Shown piece by piece: positions 46,731 through 60,137 of a DNA stretch of 64,000 nt. The stretch is from assembly GCA_037157565.1 (NCBI GenBank), contig JAZHRO010000024.1, positions 12,902,501-12,966,500 of the forward strand. The letters are read 5' to 3'. Numbering within the stretch: the first letter of the stretch is position 1; each line of letters begins with the position of its first letter. The translations under genes were made by a program, and so were the position numbers. The notes under the pieces were generated by a model. The model made no database searches, was not told the DNA's origin, and saw only the letters and a list, made by a program, of their open reading frames with translations. Source of the stretch: Thalassia testudinum. Taxonomy: Eukaryota > Streptophyta > Magnoliopsida > Alismatales > Hydrocharitaceae.

Positions 46731-47672
46731 ATTAGTTAGGTTTAAATGATAAATGCTCGTACCTAATCATTTAAGGGTAACAACTCCGCAATATTATGAT
46801 TTGAGGAGAAAGCAAGGAAATATGATTAATTCAACAATTTTAACAGCACATCACAAATGCATATTAACCACGAGGTCACTGAAGGGTTATTTAAAGGTCA
46901 ATTGAGCATAAATTTTGAAAGAGTGGGTCCACACTGACTGAAACAAGGTTTCACGCATTTCGAGGGTAAAAACAGTACCAAAAATCCTAATTATCGACCC
47001 TACTTGAATTGAAGAGGTTCTTATCAGAATAAAATTAATCCAAACATCCTAAAATTCATATAAAAATATGTTAAGAGGTTTGGTACCTTTGGGTTGACCA
47101 TCTGAATCCCTCTTAACCTAGACAGAGTTTCATACGAGTATTTGCCCTGATTTGGCGTTCTCTGCAATTTACTTAGTCAAACGTGGTCAAAATTCAAATC
47201 CAAGTTCACCTTCAGATTCCTTGGATGTAAATTAGGTTAACACCAAAATTTAGGTCCAATCATAGTTCATCTTTACCTAGTTTGCATTTAGCCCTTGAAA
47301 CTTTAATTCTTACACTTAACCCCCCAGGTTTCAAGTTTCTTGCATTTAGGTCCCTAACTTTCTCATCATTCTTGCAATTAGGTCCCTACTGCCATTATTA
47401 GTGGGAATGCATTTGCAATCGAAATTTGAGAGAGGATATCTCTCTCAAATCAAATCCAAATCCCTCCAAAATTGGAAGGATTAATCTAGAGGAATTGCTC
47501 GATCTTGTGAACCAACTCAAGGATCCTAAATCAAATACTTTTTCCCCTAAAATCACGATTCAATCAAGGTAATTCCTTGATTTAGAGCTCGGATTTGAGC
47601 TCTATATAAAGCCCCTTCCTCCCAGCTTCCTCAACCAAGAATAGGCCGAGAATCCCCTCTCGCAGACAAGAC
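46731..47672. other. Repeat debris, third copy of the 48-54 kb repeat
   Basis: 46980-47300 resembles 52960-53200 in the same direction (shared words around CTAAAATTCAT, TTGACC, and CAAAATTTxGG). 47400-47670 is unique and GC-mixed. No gene seen. Confidence 0.4.
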
Positions 47673-47673
47673 T

Positions 47674-49605
47674 TGGTGAGTGAGGGCGAGGGACCTCACC
47701 CCAGTGTTTCGAGGCGATAAGCCAGGAACACTTTTTCAATTTATGTGTGGGCGCGCACCCACACACTTCCGAGGTGGGACTAAAGTCCCACCTGCTACTT
47801 CGTGCGTCTGCAGGCAGGAGGCTCGAGCGATTTGGGGCAGTAACCGAGGCTTATGACCCCAATTGAAGACCTGGACACGCTCATGCCTCAGTTCCGCGTC
47901 GCCTGGGGCTTACACCTGGAGCGAATGGACCTGAAGAAGCTCGCAAAGCAACTTCAACTTGCTCGACAATGGCGGCGAGCACCTGGGTCCTGAAAACACT
48001 AAAATGGCCCCGCGGCCACGTCAAAAGGCTCAGGGAGGTTCGCCAAGGTGTGGCAAGTGTGCAGAGGTGGTCGGCGAGACATGAGAGTACCTATGGCCGT
48101 GCGCGTAGGGCACACTGTGTGCGTGAGAGTGGGTGTGTTCGGGGGGTGTTCTGGAGGTGTGGCGTGGTGAATGGAGTGCAGATTTAGGGTCAGTAAGGTG
48201 TCGCGGTGCTTAAGGGGTAGCTGGTTAGGCGGATGGAGGTGTGAAGCGGCGGGAACGCCTCGCCGAAGGGCGGCCGGAGATGGAGAAGGTGGCGATGGAC
48301 AGTGGTGGTCGGTAGGTGGAAACAGCAAATTAATAAGGGGAAAATAAAGGAGAGAGTAAGGGGAAGAGTGTTTACCTACTTAACTGACGAAAGGGGAGGA
48401 GGAGGCGCTCGGCACGTGCCTGCCGACGCCGGAGACGAAGATGCCTAGAGGGGGTTAACGGCGATGAGGAGGTCAGGAAGGTGCTAGCTGGTGCGGCCTG
48501 GCACGGGAGGACAAGGCGGAGTGAACTCTACTGCAGGTATGGCAGCAGAGCGACGGAGGGGAGGAGGAAGGGTCTTCGGAGCCTGCGGGCACTTGATCGG
48601 AGGAGGGAGGAGATGAAGTTTGGGGGTTTTCCTCGGCCAAAACAGGCTTGCCCTGACCGGAGGGCCCTGCCGTCCCTTAAATAACAGTTGGCGAGAGGAT
48701 CTCGAGGAGAGCGTGGAGAGCTTGCCAAAGAATGATCGGAGACGAGACCCATTCCTTTCGTGTGTTTGCACGAGAGGCATGGGCAGTGGCAGGTCATGGG
48801 AGGGGGTCTGCGCGGAAGAGGATGATGCAGGGAACTCCCCCTTCATCTCTGAGAGCGGCTCCCATACCCTGCGCAGCGCCATCCTCCGCGCATAGTCGCC
48901 GAAGGTATGGGCAGCTGCGCGGGGTGATAGAGGAACCATTCTGTAAAGAATGAAAGGAAAGCTAGGGGGCAAAGTGAAAGGGTTCAAAAAGTTAAGGGTC
49001 AAAAGGTAATTCATGAGGACCAATTTGTAAAGTCAATCAAAATGATCTTCTCTTAGGCCCAAATTTTGGTACCAACCTAATTTGGACCTAAGAAATCCAA
49101 TGGTGAAGTTTGATTTTAGGTTTGACCACGTTTGACCAGTCAATTTGCATTAAAATCCAAATTAAGTCAAAAATTAGGCATGATTCTCAATCTAGGTCAA
49201 GATAGGTTCCAAAGGTCAAATTGAAGGTTCTAAACCCTATGGAATATTTTTCCATGAATTTTAGGGGGTTTAGTTGATTTTTATCCTGCCTGGAACCTCA
49301 TGAATTAAAGCAGATTTGTTTCAGGGTTACAGAATGTCATTTAATTCCTAGAAGTTGTTATAACCCTTTTCGGATCAGGTCATCCCACTTTCTTTCTTAT
49401 TAAGCTCATTTGACCTGTGTTTAGATCCTTAAACACCCCATTTGTGTACTGCATTGGTAAAATTGCAGTTTTACCCCTTGTGAATTATTTTATTCTTAAA
49501 TTCAGAATTCTCTGATTTAGGCTTTCCCTTAGGTTTTGTAGGAGCTTTTGTACACTTATTTATATCAAAATGTGCTAGTTAAGATTCATGATGAGGCTCT
49601 CATCA
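47674..49605 (+). repeat. LTR-like repeat, copy D (one arm of a large inverted pair)
   Basis: Matches the reverse complement of 52647-54565 along its length at moderate similarity. Shared marks are GGGACCTCACCCC near the start, a hairpin AGGTGGGACT/AGTCCCACCT at about 47774, a common coding-like stretch read on the minus strand at 48484-49023, and an AT-rich end. It finishes TGATGAG (49589-49595) ... CTCATCA (49599-49605). I found no target duplication. Confidence 0.55.
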
Positions 49606-52600
49606 AATGCCGAACGACTCCTCTCTCCTCTCTCTCCCTAAGCCTCTTCTCCCTCTTCCTCTTCTTTAAATCACGTCCACACCCTTTACACTCACTTTTG
49701 ACCACACAACCACGTGCTCCCCTATCGTCTGCCCCAACTCCAGCCGCAACTCCAGCGAGTCCACGCCGCCTCTCCACTCCACCAAACCGCCTGCTACCAG
49801 GTCTATTAGATCTGCCACACCTCCTCCATCAAAACCCTTCAACTTATTGAGGGTTTCGACCACCACAGTCCCTCACCAACCAAACCCACCTTTGCTCACC
49901 CTCTCCGTCACAGGTAGACCACCGACCACCGAATGCCACTAAACGACCACCAACACGTTCGCCAAGTTCCAACGATCCTTCTTAACTTATTTAATTGGGG
50001 TGATAAGCCCGTTTTCATGCTTTCAGGGTTCGTCGGGCCTTCGTCGCTGCCACCGTCTTCCTCGACGTCGTCTGCTACACTCCGACTACCCTTCAACCTA
50101 CTGTCACTCTCTCTCGACATAGCCTCAAATCAAGAAGGCAACAGGGTCCTCAATCGCAGCGGCAAGCAACAGCAGTTGCCTTAATTACTCGGGCAAACCA
50201 CTACAGCTCGTGAAGGAAGCAACAAAGAGGAATCCTTCACTTTAGTCCCACATCGTGTATGGGAAAGCTCGCGAAGGCAGATAATTTGATTTCATGCCCT
50301 CAGCTCGTTGCCTCCAAGAGCACAATGGTGATGTCCCTCACACGTGCATACGCACGTGCCCTCGCCCACACTTACACCTCACGGATTTAGGCTTGGATTC
50401 GTTTACCCGGTACTGTTCACTTAAGTCTGGTTTGAGAAAGAGAAAGAGATTTGAGGAGGGAGGGGGGTTTTGCACTGTGGAGCATTGGGATTCGTGCCCC
50501 CTCTCAACACTTAGCCGTTGTTGCTTGTCTCTTGTGCTGCTAAGGCATGTGCTTTATGCCGTGCTTGTGAGGCTCTGGGAAGCTTAAGGTGTCTGATGTG
50601 CTTAGCCGACGTCTGATTGGTTGCACAATGAAGATATTTACTTGCGTGGATTAGTGGTTCTGTTCTAATACTGTTGGGTTATTTACCGCTGAGATTTGTG
50701 CTTAAATTCTAGTGTTAATTTAGTAGTTTCAATTACCATTTTTAGCTCTTTATTTTTACACTTTTATTCTTGACATTTACGATATATCATTGCTTTTTTA
50801 TTGAATATATTTCTGATTGATTCACTTGCATTATTGAATATTGTGATTAGTGAACTAATTTGTTACTTTCTCCCTGCGAACAACCTCGGATTCAGGTTTT
50901 TTGAGATTATAAATTTAAATGTCGATTCGCTTTTGTTGACTATACTACGATGCATATTCTTAACTCAACGAAAGCGTAACAACACCTGGTTAGGTGTATC
51001 TTGTAGATTGTGAGTATGCTAATATCCATCAATTCCTAGACCATGCAAAAATGTCACCTATCATATCACTAAGTATAATTCAAGATTAGCGTGCAATAGG
51101 TATCATAATAAAAAGGAACTATTCAACCACCGCCATGCGAAGATCCGAAATTGTGTTGAAAGGTGTTGTGAAGTATTGAAGAAGAGATTTCTTTACTTGA
51201 AGCACCCCTCATTCTACTCTGTAGATACTTTTTTAAAAATAAGATAAACCTCTGGATTTCATTTCAATTACAATTCCAAAAAGATACAAACTAAATTCAT
51301 TATTTTTCACTTCAATTTACAATTCAAGCACCTATGAACTTTATTAACAAAAGTATTTCCAAAAAATTATTTACAAGCTCTTCAATTCAAATTAAAGCCA
51401 ATCTCAATTCATGAGTGCTTATTGAGTCTTTACCTAACATCAGAACATTATAGATATCTCAACTAAGCTCTAAACTTCTTCAGGATTCTTCAATAGTAGA
51501 TCTGACAAATATGAGCAATACAATAGCTGCTTTACTGAGTAAGTCTGATTCTTAAAATTCTATGATGCAGTTCACATCTTTTCAATCATCAGATTATCAG
51601 GAGTTACTTCTCTATCAGTTCCTTTTTAGACTTTTAATGCAAAACTCAGATTATCCCAAAAAAACCATCTCAAATACTAGATTGACAGTTCATTCAAAAC
51701 TCTATTAGAAAAAGCAACTATAGTTACTGAACAGACTAAAGATATCTTAAATCAAAATCAAAGCCCAGAATTATCTCTCAAACCTTCCAACAAATTGCAT
51801 AAACCATTGATTTTCTCTCCAACTCATTCAGCGCATTCATAAGTCACTTTCAAACCTCAGGTCTTTCAGATTAACCTTGACCTAAGTTTTCAAACGAAAA
51901 ATCTCAGATCAAGCTTAAATCCATTAAAATCAAATCTCAATCATTGCAAATATATATCATAAGTCTTAAAACTCCATGCAACTCAATTCAGGACTCAAAG
52001 GATCTAAAGAAACCCTACTCAACTCTCCTACCTTGCCATGGGCAACGTAGATAGGAGAGTTTAAATCAGGTCATGAAATCACTTGAAATCAAATCCCAAG
52101 CTTTCCTTAGCATCATTCCAATCTCAATCAAAACTATGATCATCAAATAAAACAAATTCAGATTAAATTCAGTGCCTACATGGGCATTTTAATCCAAGCT
52201 CGCCAAGATGACTTGATCATCCAAGATACTTGCACACCATTGATTGGTGTGCAAGAGTCCTAGGTGGAGCTCTAAGATAGATTAGGTCATTACAAGAGCC
52301 TCAAATATGTGCATCGGATTTTCCTAGGCTCCTGCTTCCAGAAAATAGTATCAATGTTTAAAACTTGGCATAAACACAATTCTCAATCAAAATTCATTCA
52401 CTATAGTTCATATCCATCGTAATCAATTCAATTAAACAAATATAAACTCAATTTGGCCAATTAAAATAGATTGGGACTCAATTGCTCTAAAAATTTCTTA
52501 ATCATTCATGAAAATCAAATCTGATTTAATTAGACAAATCAAATCCAATTCAAGGCACTGGAAGGGCCTTTGTGATCAAATAAAGTGTATGAGGAGGCTC

Positions 52601-52646
52601 TCAAATGGAGTTGGTGCACCAATAGATCTGAAAGCTGCTGAGCTTC
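49606..52646. other. Spacer between the inverted arms
   Basis: No gene recognised. 49610-50160 is pyrimidine-rich on the plus strand. 50245-50255 reads GTCCCACATCG, identical to the plant snRNA upstream element, but I see no good TATA box or snRNA sequence after it. 51200-52640 is AT-rich. Confidence 0.4.
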
Positions 52647-54565
52647 TGATGAGAACATCATCATGAATCCTAACTAGCATATTTTGACATAAGAAATCGG
52701 ACAAAAAGCTCCTACATAACCTAAGGGAAGGCCTAAATCAGGAAATTGTTGAGTAGAGAATAAAACATTACACAAGGGGTAAAACTGTAATTTTACCATT
52801 GCAGTACATGAACGGGATTTCTAAGGATCTAGACACAGGTCAACTAGACTTAATAAGAGAAAATGTGGGATAGTTTGGTCAGAAAATGATTATAACAAAA
52901 TCTGGGAATTAAATGACATTCCATAACCCTAAAGCAAACCCACTTTAATTTACGAAGTTCTAGACAAAATAAAAATCAATTAAACTCTCTAAAATTCATG
53001 AAAAAATATCCCCTAGGGTTTAGAACCTTGAATTTGGCCATTGGAACCTATCTTGACCTAGATTGAGAACATACCTAATTTTTTACTTAATTTGGGTTTT
53101 TGTGCAAAATATCTAGTCAAACATGGTTAAACTTAAAATCCAACTTCACATTAGATTCCTTAGGTCCAAATTAGGTTTATGCCAAAATTTGGACCTAAGG
53201 GGAGGTCTCCTTGACCCACTACAAAATGGTCCTCAACAATTACTTTTTGACTCTTAGCTTTTTGAAACCTTGCAAGGACCCCCTATATTTCCCTTCGTCT
53301 TCTTCAATCGGGTCCCTTTGCCACCCGCCTGTGCAGGCCATACCTCCGGTGACTGTGCGGAGGATGGCGCCGCGCATGCATGGGGAGCCGACCCCAGATT
53401 TGAAAGGGAGACTCTCTACGTTGTCCCCTACCGTATGGGCCGGCTCCCATGCCCTGTCGGTTGCCATACCTCTCGTGCAAATATTCGAGAGGTATGGGTC
53501 TCGCTCCGGCCATACCTCTGGCAAGGTATTCCCTCCTCCTTGCGATTCTCTCTGTTGACGCCTATTTAAGGAACATCACCCTCTACCGCATCCTTCAGGC
53601 TTGTTCTGGCCTGAGAATCCCCCTTAATTTCATCTTCCTCATCTCCTACCGTCTACCCGCAGGCTCCGGCGACTTCCTCTTCCTCCTCTCGTCACTCTTC
53701 CACCATACCAGTGGCAGAGTCATCTCCGTCGTCTTCCGCCGTGCCTCGCCGTAGCAGTAGGCACCCTCCAGTCCCTCTTCCTCGTTGCCGTCTCTTCCCC
53801 TGAGTGCCTTCATCTTCGGCGATGGCAGCACAGCCGCTCACCACCTCCGCCTCCCCCCCTTCGTCCAGAGACCCATAATAAGTCCTCTCTCTCTTCTCTT
53901 TATTTTTCCCTCATTTATTTCTATTATTTCGCCTCATCGCTCACACACCACCACCATCTTCTCCACCTCCAACAAACCACCAGCAAGGTGTATCCACCAT
54001 TCCACACATCCACCCACCTCGCCAACCACCTCACAAGCTCCGTCACAACTCACTGATCATAACCCCTCTTCCTATTCACCGCCACACGCTCCCAACACTT
54101 ACCCCGAACACACCCATCTTCACAGCCACAGGGTGACCTAAGCACGCACGCCCAGGCCACCCCGCACCACTTCGACCATCATGACACCTTTGCCGTGCCC
54201 AGGCAAAGCTCCCTATGTGTTTTGACGAGGCCGTAAGGCCGTTTTGCTTATGGACAGGGTACAGGTCTCGGCCGCCATTAGAGCAAGCTCGAAGAAGCTC
54301 ACAAGCTTCATCCCAGGCACCAATCATCAGGCTTCAGGTCCCAGACGCACAGACCTCCCTCGCGCACATTTCTAGCCCAGCAATTGGAGTCCAAGTCCCC
54401 CACATCTGCTGCAATTGAACAACCACCTATTGTGGAAGCGCCTGCAAGGAAGGTGGGACATTTAGTCCCACCTCAGAAGATCAGGAGAGGGCGAAGCGGC
54501 ATAAATTGCAAAAGTGTTAGGGTCTTAGCGCCTCCTGACACGGGGTGAGGTCCCCTCGCCCACCA
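52647..54565 (-). repeat. LTR-like repeat, copy E (second inverted arm)
   Basis: Reverse-complement partner of 47674-49605. Its end motif TGATGAGAACATCATCA is at 52647-52663. Open frames such as 53211-53558 plus mirror those of copy D (for example the N-terminal phrase M-V-L-x-N-Y-x-L-T-L-x-F-L occurs in both), but they are shadows of repeat DNA. Confidence 0.55.
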
Positions 54566-55389
54566 TGCCTCGTCCGCGGCGCACACCTACGCAGACCTAG
54601 TATCCTATCCGACTACCCATGCACTCCTTGTGCACCACCCACGCCAGTGCTCCTGGTCCCGGGCACGCATACCCGACCTGATAAATCGAGAAGGCTCTGG
54701 GAGAGCTGTCCTGAGAGCGAAATAGAGAGAGAGAGAGACACGGGGAGGGTAGGGGTTAGGTTTTGCCTAACCGTATGCCTGTGCAGGAAACAGAAGAGGA
54801 AGCAAGAAAGGAGCGGCTGAGGACTTAGCCACGAAAGCAGCTGCGGCCAGAGAGAAAAGGACTTGGAGGCACATAGAAGAAAAGGAAGGAGGAGGAACAG
54901 CTGAGACTTAGCTGCAGGAAGACACAGAAGAGAAGGAAGAGAGAAAGCAAAGGTGCAGCAGAGAAGAAAGAAGAAAAAGAAGTCAGAGGAGAAAGCAGAG
55001 ACAAAACAAAAAGGGAAAAGAAGAGAAGGAAGCTGCTGCAAAGAGGAAGGCCAGGCAACTGAAAGGAGAGAAAGAAGAAGCAGCAGCAACAGCTGAAAAG
55101 AAGAAGGAGAGCACAAGCACTGTAGCAAGTGACCACTTAAGGCGTCTGATCCTTAGAGTCAGACATCTGAAAACAGAGAGAAAGGACAAAAGAAGAAAGA
55201 GAAGAAAAGAGGAGACATTTTTATTTCCTCTCTTTAATCTTTTTGTAAAACAATATATTGTAAATTGTGATTTTCTAAGCTTCTAGAATCAAGTTTGCTC
55301 CCTGAGTTTGACCTCGGAGAATTTTTATATTCAAGTAATAAAATAAAATCAAATCTGTGTGGTTTTACACAAAAATCGTTACCAGCTTC
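54566..55389 (+). other. Purine-rich strand segment and repeat end
   Basis: 54700-55220 is strongly purine-rich on the plus strand (GAGA, AAGAAG, GGAAG). At 55140 and 55161 two AGACGTCT-like motifs occur 21 bp apart. The following AT-rich part reaches the start of copy B. No gene is called. Confidence 0.45.
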
Positions 55390-56717
55390 AGATCTAATGG
55401 TTGCTATGATGGATGAGATGTATGACGATTAAAACATTGAAAATTCGAGTGAATGTGAATTATGGAATGGGGAGGGAGATAACATGATCGCAATGATAGT
55501 ACGAATTCATCTCCTCTTATCTAAATTGATCAAAGGAGGTGGATTGGCAAGGATCTAAAACTAAGTTAAACTACTTCTAATCTAACACAATCAAGCGATG
55601 AATACTAATTTAAACTACCTAATTAATCAAGGAAAGCAATAAATCTACCCTATGAAAGTAATTAAATCCTAAACTAATCGAATGAAGGGGACCTCTGGGA
55701 TCTACAGCCGACGGCCAAAGAGGATGAAAGGGGTGGATCTCCAACGAATGAAAACCTCGTGAGTGGAGCTTCTAGGTTGCCCTCAGGCATACATTATCCC
55801 TAGCGGTGAGTAGGAATTTAGGAAAAGCAATACCACCCCTGTCACTGACGATATGAGTGAAATGGAAGAAGCCAAAGTGGAAGAATGACCAACTCGAGAA
55901 GAGTAAAGGGGAGCTAGTAGTGGTCACAAGGTCTAGGGGGAGCTCTATATATAGGCTCTGGGAGCTGGGGTGACCAGATCAGTGGGTGATGGCCGTTGTG
56001 CAACAACGGCTGTAGGTAGGTCTAGGAGGTGCGTGCACGATTAGGATAAAAGCTGACCATAGGATCAAATATAGAAATGGGCACAAAGCTTTTGGGACCA
56101 ACGCTGGCCGGTTGGATGAGAATCCACCGTGGGATGAAGGTGAAGAGGATGGACAGTCGAGAGTCTCTATGTTCTTCGTTGAGGAGCTGCTCGCGAGAAG
56201 TGTCTGCCTAGGCCTTTTGGTGCTTTTGCAAGGGAGCCCAAAGGTGCTGAAGCGGTATGAAGTTTGTAGGCAAGCCCATAAATGGCATGTTTTCGTTACC
56301 AAAGGGTCCCTGAAAGCTTACAAGCGAGTCCTCACAACTTTTTAGGCGAATAAAATGTGAAGGGATAATTTGTATAGGACCTAGATGTAAAACTCTACAT
56401 ACAAGGTCCTAACCATGTCATAATGGAATGAGACTTTTATGGCAAATTATTTGAACATATTAGAAAATATTGCAACCCTTGATTTGTACTTTTAAGCTCA
56501 AATTGGTATTCAATTGCCATTCAGATCATCTACGTGTATTTTAGGTATAAAATCTCTCAAAATTGAACTAATTATGAATTTTTAGCACATATTTGATTTT
56601 CTAGGTCATTTTCCTTAATTCCCACGCTTAACCCATTTCTTGTGTTAATTTGATAGTGTTTAATCTAAATTCTAGCTTAACTTGAGCATTTTAATTATGA
56701 TGAGCCACACCTCATTA
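55390..56717 (+). repeat. LTR-like repeat, copy B
   Basis: Same orientation and order as 41030-42367. Ends TGATGAG (56698-56704) ... CTCATTA (56711-56717), one change from copy A. Sequence after the end is unrelated. Confidence 0.55.
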
Positions 56718-58560
56718 GGTCCAGCGAGATGTGGTTGTATATTAAGTGATTTACAACGTTTTACTAAGAGATGGGAGAAGAGATGAATTTTACAACAAAA
56801 ACCTTGTAAGAGACACCATATGTAGATTCAATTGGAGAGATACAACCACCTCCCAAGACTGATAGCTCGAGCGACATGTTGAACGCTTTGAGTTGCTACG
56901 CTAACGTATTTGATTTTGAAAACCAGTCATCGTAGTATGAAAGTGAAGAACTCGTGTTCAACAAATAAAATTTATACCGAAATGGAAATCCCGGGTCGAA
57001 CTCAGGGAGGCGGACGTTTGATTTTAAAAATACGCATTTGTTTTATTTATCACGAAGTAGAATAATTGATTAAAAACTATCTAACTATTTACAATAAATA
57101 GAAGAGAGAAAGAAAGAGAATATTACAAACAAAAATCAAAAAGAGGTGTAGAATGAAAATGGAATTCATTATTAAAAGGATTGTTCATTACACTAAACAT
57201 TACGACTAGAAAACGGGAAAATGATTACACTAGAAATCAGTAAATCTACTCTAGAAAACAGTAAATCTACTCTAGAAAGCAGTAAAAAGAATGGGAAGAG
57301 AGATATCCTCCTCGACGGTCGCTTGGAGGACAAGTTGGATGGGACGATGCCTGGAAGACAGGGAACGGAGCAGGACAAAGCAGGACGAAGCGGGAAGAAC
57401 GGGAACACGTCATCGTCATCACGGGATCCGCTTCCGAAAGGGGGACAAAAAATTGACTTCATCTCGCGAGAAGCATCCCGAGTGTGGGACAAGCTTCTCT
57501 TGAGCTTTGGAGAGGGAGAGAAGAGAAGGAAGGGATGAGAATTTCATGTGGAAGGGGCATCCTTTTATAGTTGCAAGGAGTGAAGGTAATATGGCCATTT
57601 TAATTTGAAAAATATTAAATCAGGGGTCTTTAGGGATGGATAAAACCGTCGCTAAAGCCCCATCGTAGGCGTAGTGGGGCGTCACCCGCACGCCTGCTCG
57701 CGCGTGTAGCGCGCATTCACGATCTGCTGATCCTAGCCGTCCGATCGTGAGATCAGACAGCTTATCTCGCTCCTCAACGCACGCTCGCGCATGTGATGGC
57801 GCGTGAGGCGCGGGCGTGCGATAGCGTGTGGGCCCTATCGAGCACCCGCAACCGCTCGATCCTCATCACGCGATCACACATGCCCGCTCGCCCACTCCTT
57901 CCGATTCGAACGTGCGTCGCTTGCTCGCGTAAGCGCGTTCACCCGCTGCGCTACAACGGCTCTTGTGTCGCGGAGATGAATTCCGGCGGTACATCCACAG
58001 CCGTTGAATACGCATCCAATGGCGAAGAATCTTCGAAGAAGAGAGGGCGCGGCTAGTGTAGCAGTCGATTAGGCGGCTAAGATGGCGTCACGTGGTGCCA
58101 TCTTGGCCGTTCATCTTCTGTATGATGTAGATCGTGTCACGATTGTCGGATTGAGTCGATTTTCGCGCTGTTAGGCTACGATTGTCAATCCGAATCCATC
58201 CGTGCGGTCGGATTTGTCGTTTGAAGTGCGGATTCACACCATCTTGGCCCTTGATCTTCTAGGGTTCCTCAATCTATATCCGATGCTACAGGTGTCTGAT
58301 TAGGGCGATCTTGGAGTCATTGAACTCCAATCGTCGCCCTGATCACATCTGTACGGTTGGATGTTCGATCCGAGGCCCCGATAAAAATTTTGTCATGTCC
58401 ATAAACATAAAAGGAGACAATTAACCTCCATTTTATTCAAACTAATCTAAATGCAAGATGATGCATGTTATGCAATATTTATAGTATGCAATGCAATTCT
58501 ATGCTTAAGAACATGCATAAATAGACATTTTTTGCTATGCAAATATGTTTACATCACACC
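56718..58560. other. Old LTR-like region with GC-rich block and 21-bp tandem repeat
   Basis: 57229-57288 contains nearly three copies of a 21-bp unit (CAGTAAATCTACTCTAGAAA-like). Part of it matches copy A at 41273-41292. 57640-58080 is GC-rich with many CGCG words. Around 58560 the minus strand reads TTTTGCTAGGGACTAGCAAA, a phrase I associate with the 3' internal end of non-chromoviral gypsy elements. No intact domain. Confidence 0.4.
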
Positions 58561-60137
58561 TCCATGCCTATCTTTTGCTAGTCCCTAGCAAAACCTATAT
58601 ATTATTTATAAAAAATTAGGTTGGATTATTTGGGCATGACTTTATTGTCAATCATTAAGAAAATGTCTACTTAGGATCTGAACTTTCAAAAATACAACAG
58701 CGCCCGGTATCTGCCAAAATACAGACCGTCTCAAGCCCTCGCCTTATTCAAAGAAAATTTTATTTTTCTCTTTTTCATCTTTTCTAATTTTTTTTGGATT
58801 TTCAAGTTTTAGGGTTTAAGAGTGACTTTCTACGGTCATTCAACTCACCCAAGATTTGATTAGAACCCTAAGTTCTAAGCATCTTATTGTGAATGTGATA
58901 GACTCGTTGATCGACGGTTAAAACGGACTTCGGGTTTCTACCCCTCTAGGTGACCTTAAAAAGAGAATTCTACCTAAATGTGTATCTTTACAATCAGTAG
59001 CTTTGTCTCTACTTTTATTTTTACGGGATCAATACAGGGGTGAATCCAGTGTATATCTCCTCGGTTTATTCTAATTCTTCGCTTCTTCCTAAATGTTTTG
59101 GGAATTTTCAGTGCTTTTATTGAGCTGAGTTTTGGATAATCGGTCGATGAGCTGTTACCACCGACAACTTGCCAGCCATACTAGTGTGGCGAAGTGTGGC
59201 TTTTTTATCTTTTCTTTTCTACCCTTTTTTTCTTTTTTACTTTCTTTTCTCTTTTTTTTAAGTAGGTGGCTTTCCTGGTCTAAGATTTACCTAAAAGCAG
59301 AAAAAAGAGAAAGGTCATGTGACTGGGCTCTAGACAACCTTCCTATAGGCTGTTAGCCACGATAACTTGCCAGCCATATCACCCTAGAAGGTTCATTAGT
59401 TACCTAATTTCCATTAAAATCGTCGAGCAACGAGTCAGTGCAGAGATAGTGTATAGATGCTTTAGACTCAAAGTTCCCTCAAATCAGAGGGCGGGTTGAT
59501 AAGTCATGTACTTATTACCTAAACTTATTTACTCAAATTACAATAGAATTAAGGTTAGCGAGGACTCAAAAAACAAATCCACATTTTAGTGGATACACGG
59601 GCTGTTTAAGTCTAAAGACCTGAAGGGTCTTTGTGTTCAGATCATAATGTAATATTTCCTAAGATTGAAAATTTTCTTAAACCCAAGTTCTCTTTCCTAA
59701 TTCCAATTTCTTTTATATATATAAAAGAAAATAAAACAAATCTATAGAGCTGACGAATAAATTCAGAGATGACTATCCACCCCTCATGCCTATCTAATGC
59801 AATGCCCTTATTGTATTAAAAAGACATAAAACAGAGTGGAATAGAGTAGAAAGCACCTGAATTGCGTGAATGTTGCATCCGCTCCGAGATAAAAGCTAAA
59901 AAGAACTGTAGACGTGCTGAATTTACTACATTCAGCTAGGCACATTATACAAAGAAGAGAAATAAAGAATTCACAGGTGCAAGTCAAAATCAAAATAAAA
60001 AGATGAAACCTCTGACCTACCAGTAGAGGTCCACAGATGTGGACCAGATTGTGGTGCAGACCCATACCCCATAATCAAGAATATCTCAAGTTCTGGATAA
60101 AAATTACCCAAAACCTAAAATCAGTATGCAAGCAGGG
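58561..60137. other. AT-rich spacer, probably retroelement-derived
   Basis: No gene recognised. CAACTTGCCAGCCATA and its near copy AACTTGCCAGCCATA occur at about 59164 and 59363, an internal direct repeat. 59205-59265 is a T-rich run. Confidence 0.35.

Noticed and set aside
48484..49023. 179-codon minus frame similar to 53211-53558
   Set aside because: Both belong to the inverted repeat arms; similarity reflects shared repeat DNA, and the frames differ in length and phase.
54613..55128. 171-codon hydrophobic Phe/Ser/Leu-rich minus frame
   Set aside because: It is the antisense of the purine-rich strand, which gives such text automatically.
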